Assembly (NCBI GenBank): GCA_914767715.1
Contig: OU612068.1
Span: forward strand, 14,444,001-14,508,000
DNA length: 64,000 nucleotides
Direction of reading: 5' to 3'
From: Membranipora membranacea
Lineage: Eukaryota; Bryozoa; Gymnolaemata; Cheilostomatida; Membraniporidae
In this document: piece after piece, positions 58,616 to 64,000 of the stretch
Layout: every line of letters starts with the position of its first letter
How positions within the stretch are numbered: the stretch's first letter is position 1
Position numbers and translations under genes: made by a program
The notes under the pieces: generated by a model
Database searches by the model: none
What the model was told of the DNA's origin: nothing
What the model saw: only the letters and a program-made list of their open reading frames with translations

Positions 58616-61600
58616 ATGTTCTTGAGGGATGTGGGTGTTTACCTTCTCATAGGACTAGTACACCAAGGTGAGATGCTCGCCTTTGTCATTGATTGATTGA
58701 TTGGTTTATTTGTCACTTGCATACAAGTATGTTGCAAAATTTGTTGTTGTTGCTGTAGTGCCGTTATAGCTGTATATTTTCACCCTGCTTTTCTTTGTTC
58801 TGTTCAATTCAAGTCACATACACAGTGCTAATCCAAAAATACTTACAAAATCGAGTATTGGTAAATTTGTTAATTAAAGTTATATAAGAATAAGTCTTCG
58901 GTTGGTATACGACTTGATATTTCTCCAACTGGTGTTGAATTCCTTCTTGATTTTTCAGCTGCCATTGCACAACATACCTGGGGCGCCTCATCATGGCAAG
59001 GTGATTATGGTAAAACAACAGCTGGCTACAGCCAAGATTTACATGGAAACAGAGAGACTGGACCACAAGCTCCAGTACCTCGTCATCAACCAGGTAAGTT
59101 CTACACAAAACTGCTTAACTTGATTGTTGCTATGTACCCGATTCTCGAGTCACAAGTTTTACTATTTTGATCAGCCTAGTCTGGCTGAACTAGGAACTGG
59201 AAATTCCAGAGAATTGCATCATGGGAAATAAATTATAATGCTTAAGTCTCAGTCAGTTGCGGTGCCTCCAGCATACAAAGAGATCTGACCAATTTCAACC
59301 CATCACAAAAAACTCGAAATATATTGGAACATTATGCTGTGAGACAAATTAATTCCCACTGATCGGAATGCAAAATACAACTGTGTAAATCTTTGATTGT
59401 GTTGGGTTATTAACAAAAAAGCCTGCTATATTATTCAGCAACAATACACATCTCATAGGCTATTTTGATCACTCCGACAATATCTGCAAGTAAAAATATA
59501 GCATATTGGTGAAATTGCTAAGAACTTTCAAGGTAAGAATTTTTTTTGGCAATTTAGATGCATGTGGTTGATAATGTTGACTGAATAGCACACATGAATG
59601 CAACAACTTGGCCAAATACATCTAATCAACTTTTCCTCTTAACCACCACAATGGTGATTGATTGATAACAGTGAAAGCTTCAACACTAAATTGTTTTTTT
59701 TTTCAAGTTATCATCTAAAATCTTGTGGCAAGCGAGGTGCATCAATTTCCCACCAAGCCTTGGACCATTAGAAAACAATTAATTAAAATTACACACAATT
59801 ACCTGTTGACATGACAGACATCGGTATCACGATCAAATTAATTATTTGCACTACTTGTAATCGAATGTGATCAATGAAACAAAATGAACATTATTTATTT
59901 GTTACACAGCAAGATATAATCTAAAATACCAAACAGAACCATTGTCTAACTCATAATCACCATTGTCCCTAAAAAGTGATGGAGATAGTCTTATCTTCAA
60001 TTAATTGGTAATTAGAAGAATATTTTATCCATATCTGCAAACAGGTTTGGCGGTCCTTTCTTTAATTTTTATTGATTTGGTAAGTCTAGACATAGATCAA
60101 GTTTAATCCATTTACCTGCATTCCAGTTGCTCCCTTACACTGGTCACGCGGCAGGCAGGGAGGGGAGCAGCTCCGAACACAGGCAAATGTCTAGTCTAGA
60201 CAATCCTCTGCTAAAAAGATTCACAGTCATGAGCCTTCTTGTGAGAAGTCATGTGGAAGAAAAATAAGCAACAAACAGCAATGCGACTGTATATCTATCT
60301 GAACTATGGCGGTGTCAAAGTAGTATTGTGATGTTATCAGAACTGCACTCTCTCAAAAAGTAAATGAGCAGTGACCTGTTGGTGAGTGTCATGGAGGATC
60401 ACCCAGTGTCACAAGATAAGCCAGCACTGCCGTTACCATTAGACACCGAGTGCACATCCCTCTGTGAATCATGATCTCTATCTATGAGTAATCTTGCTTT
60501 CTTGACATTATTATCTGATGAAGCCAGGACTTCCTATGTATGCAACCCATCCCACTGCAAACAATTGCAGTAGAATGCAGGGTTTGCTCGAAAGAAAGCA
60601 AAAACAAGTTCTATGATTTTTTGGTATCCCATCATGCACTTGCACCATCTGTGTGTGCCAATGATTAGTATCAAGTTCAACAAAATATTCCGCAATGCTA
60701 TTCAACATCTTGATCAGCATGTTTCAACAATGTTACAACAATGTTACATACAAAACAGCACAAATCATCCTCAGAGCACTCACTACTTAGGCTATGTCGG
60801 CTAGTACACGAAACTACTTTGTTGCAGTCATAAACATACGTATATGCAAACTTTTTTCGCTTAGACGATTTGTTTTGTAATAATTGCAAGTTTGTATCTA
60901 CCTTCCTATATTCTCATGTTTATGGTTGTAGTAAATGGTGACTGGAGCGTTTGGACTACATGGACAGAGTGTAATAAGGAGTGTGGAGGTGGTAGTCAGA
61001 CCCGAGCCAGAGAGTGTAACAATCCATCACCAGCCTTTGGTGGAGCTGATTGTGTCAGAGCTCTCAGTAACAGTGCAGGTCAAAGTAGATTCTGTAACAC
61101 TCAGGGCTGTGTAGGTAGGTCAAAATATCGACTTTTAAATTTGAAATTCCTTAAATTTGGTATGTGACATGTGTTCAGATTATGTTTTAAAACTATTTAT
61201 AGCCTTTTATTCCATGTAAAAATTTGCAACAAAATTAAGATGGATTTCCTTCCTAGTTATATCAATTATTGTTACAAGCATTTGGAATTGCCTCCAGCAA
61301 GAGATCGCTCACCTGACCCTACATCTCAGTCAGAAGCTCTTAAAGACATTTAAGTTGTCCAGCTGCAGATTTAGCGATATCATTGCTAAATCTGAAGCCG
61401 AACGACTTATATGTCTACTATTGCATGTGTCTATTAAGTGTACATGTGAATGACAGAGTTCTTGATTATCAATTTTTTATAGTTGATGGAGGATGGGGAG
61501 ACTGGAGTGAGTGGGGTGTATGCTCGCTGCCTTGCAGAGGTCAACAGTCAAAAAGCCGGATATGTGATTCTCCATTACCAGCTAATGGAGGTACTCAGTG

Positions 61601-63839
61601 TAGAGGTAAACTCAGACAGTGGAGAGATTGTAATAATGATTCAGGCAGCTGTCCAGGTAAGAATAGACCAGGTGCGATGGTTTGATAAAAAGTGATCAGC
61701 GTTCTATTTCATCGATGATAAAGAGCAGATTCTATCTTCAATCCAAAATTCTAGACGGAATATGTGTTGTAGGTGGATATCCAAAGATATAAGGATATTG
61801 CAATATTATTAACAATTCTGCCCAAATAACACTAATCTGTTAGCGAATGCTGTCAAGGTTAAAATATACATTTATATATACATATATATGATTTTTTTAA
61901 TCAACCATACTCTGGTCTCTGTTTGTCTGCTTACAGTCAATGGTGGATGGACAGATTGGACTGAGTGGGGGACATGCTCATCACCTTGTGGAGGAGGTTA
62001 TCAGACCAAAACCCGAAGCTGTACCAATCCTGCTCCAGCTAACGGAGGCTTCCAATGCCCAGCACCAGCTACAGAAATGAGGGACTGTGTCGATACCCAA
62101 CCTTGTCCAGGTAATCTTAAAATGGGCATTTACAATTTTGCAATGGCACACAGCAGAACCATGTGTAGTAATCAAGGTCACAATAACATGATCACTACAG
62201 ATTTTCATAAGTCAAAATTTCTTTTTGTGCGGCTGTGAATGCTTTTGATTTAGTTGTTTTGGCTCATGAGGCTGGAATGAAACAAATCTAATGCACAGTT
62301 ATCAATCGAAAGTATTTCTGTGCTCATTTTGATTTAAAATATATAATACAGTTAATGGTATTAAATAAGTTGATGTTATTCAAAATATATCATACAGTTA
62401 ATGGTGGGTACACTTGGTGGGGAGCATGGAGCAGATGTTCAGCTACCTGTGGAGATGGAACTAAGACCAGAAATAGAGTTTGCTCTGCTCCTGCACCTCT
62501 TTATGGAGGTGCTGGGTGCTCAGGGGACGACACACAATCCACTAGCTGCAATGACAGAGCTTGTAGAGGTAAGAAAAGAAAAAAAGATTTATATATATAT
62601 ATTATTGTATCGGTATGGTGGTTCTGTTGTTTAAAGACTATAGTGGAGTATAGTGAGTTGAGCTTGGCAAATAGATAATATAAAAGTCATGAACAAGCCT
62701 CTGCATGTTCACTTGTCAGGGGTTGTTGCGTTAATGACAGTTTGTTGCCTAATCAAGTTTCTTGGAAAAAGGATGGGCAACTCCAAAATATCATACAAAC
62801 ACAATAATAATATGTTATATCCTACCACAATGAACAATGAATATACAACCGTATGCCCAGATATGAACGATTGTGTCCCATCGCTAGCGTCGTATATCAA
62901 TGTATATATCGAGCTGTCTTTGATCTAAACAAAAACTGGTTTGTACTGTTTTAGTGAACGGAAATTGGGCTGTTTGGTCAGCGTGGTCACGATGCTCGAC
63001 TACCTGTGGAGGAGGTAGTTACTATAGAAACAGATTTTGTAGCAATCCAGCACCATCTAACGGAGGGTATGACTGTTTTGGTGACCACCAAGAGGTAGAA
63101 GACTGCAACCAAGACATATCCTGTGCAGGTATATGCAATATTGTCTTTAAAATGGAATCCCAATTACCCAATATAAAGTAATCTGCAATCTTATCTCTTA
63201 TCTCCAGCTGGGGAATGATTTAAGATCCTCACTTATCCGGTAGGTCTTCTCACTCATCTGAGCCAAAACCCATCTTCTTTTAGTTGACGGAGGATGGGAC
63301 GTCTGGAGTGTCTGGTCATCATGTAGTCAGAGTTGTGGAGGAGGAGGAAGGAAAACTAGATCCAGGATGTGTTCTAGTCCAATGCCAGCATATGGAGGAA
63401 GGGATTGTGCTGGGTCGAAGGAAGAGACTCAGCAATGTAATGACAATGTGCCATGTTATGGTAAGTTAGAAAAATTATCAGTGGCAAACAAATTTGTAGC
63501 AGTATTACTGATGAACACTATTTGCATGATCTAGGAGGTATACATAGTATTAGCCGATACATCTTGACTATTTATCTAGGTGAAAACGGAACAAGAAATC
63601 AGAGATGGTCTCATTTATTGTCGTCATACCCTAAATGGAATTGTTCATATTCGTCTTTCTTGTTAAAGTGAATGGTGCTTGGGGTGAGTGGAAACAATGG
63701 GGTGACTGTTCTCAATCATGCGGAAGTGGTGAGAAAAATAGAGAAAGGTATTGTGACTCTCCTGCGCCATCTGTTGGGGGCAGAGATTGTTTTGGCTCTT
63801 CAATGGCTCGACAAAGATGTAATACTGAAGCATGTACAG
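58616..63839 (+). CDS. Secreted multi-thrombospondin type 1 repeat protein (3' end outside window)
   Basis: Extracellular protein of tandem TSRs, probably for matrix or cell adhesion. A non-coding exon ends at 58291; the first coding exon is 58598-58667 with ATG at 58616, giving a signal peptide ([18 protein letters not shown]). Exon 58959-59093 encodes a Gln/Gly-rich linker. Then each exon encodes one TSR, all in phase 1: 60932-61114, 61483-61656, 61937-62110, 62398-62568, 62955-63128, 63284-63460, 63669-63839. Each of the seven has WxxW(xxW) tryptophans for C-mannosylation and six cysteines with CSxxCGGG-type and NGGxxC motifs. The last exon ends in a good donor, so the gene continues rightwards. 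It resembles TSR arrays of hemicentin, SCO-spondin, BAI or coadhesin-type proteins; downstream domains would be needed to choose between them. Confidence 0.9.
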
Positions 63840-64000
63840 GTAAGATATTTCTTTACCTAGGATCAATTGCTCTGCCTCAAACGTTGCCATGGGGCTAAGT
63901 TATTATTTCTTTGCTGTTGACTCACAGTGTCAAAATGTGAAACTACAATTAAACTATGAGCGCTCTGTGAAAAAAAAACTAATCATCATTTTGGTAAAAA

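Overview
The window is nuclear DNA of a multicellular animal. It is AT-rich, carries many short-to-medium GT-AG introns, and holds orthologues of conserved animal genes (SMC1A, WDR75), F-box/LRR genes, a tandem thrombospondin type 1 repeat (TSR) gene and several families of retroelements and DNA transposons. Gene structure and repeat types fit an early-branching or marine invertebrate such as a sponge or cnidarian. The species cannot be fixed from the sequence alone.

Layout. 149-11520 (-): SMC1A cohesin core subunit; 21 exons visible, with the 3' end beyond the left edge. 12114-19789 (-): WDR75, complete in 16 exons. 20733-27203 (+): an unassigned leucine-rich-repeat protein in 9 exons, divergent from WDR75 across a 0.94 kb gap. 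27925-56680: a tandem segmental duplication. Unit A is about 27925-43440 and unit B about 43441-56680. Each unit carries one intact minus-strand F-box/LRR gene of 7 exons (A, 33421-37864, 497 aa; B, 47125-54186, 489 aa). Insertions that differ between the units show empty and filled sites directly: a decayed CR1/L2-like LINE and an R2-superclade LINE tail in A; a truncated LINE, a 2.65 kb hAT-like element holding spliced exon fragments, and palindromic MITEs in B. 57373-57641: a retroposed RNA whose 5' head is the first ~34 nt of U2 snRNA, flanked by a target-site duplication. 58130-63839 (+) and beyond the right edge: a secreted multi-TSR protein with a signal peptide and one TSR per exon.

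Functionally, the left half holds two conserved housekeeping genes (chromosome cohesion; ribosomal small-subunit processing). The middle is a young duplicated block with a likely ubiquitin-ligase substrate adaptor, heavily used by transposons. The right end is an extracellular or adhesion gene. Exon sums are multiples of three for WDR75, the LRR gene, both F-box genes and the visible SMC1A part, which supports the splice models. All models come from reading splice sites and reading frames by eye; no alignment or RNA data were available.
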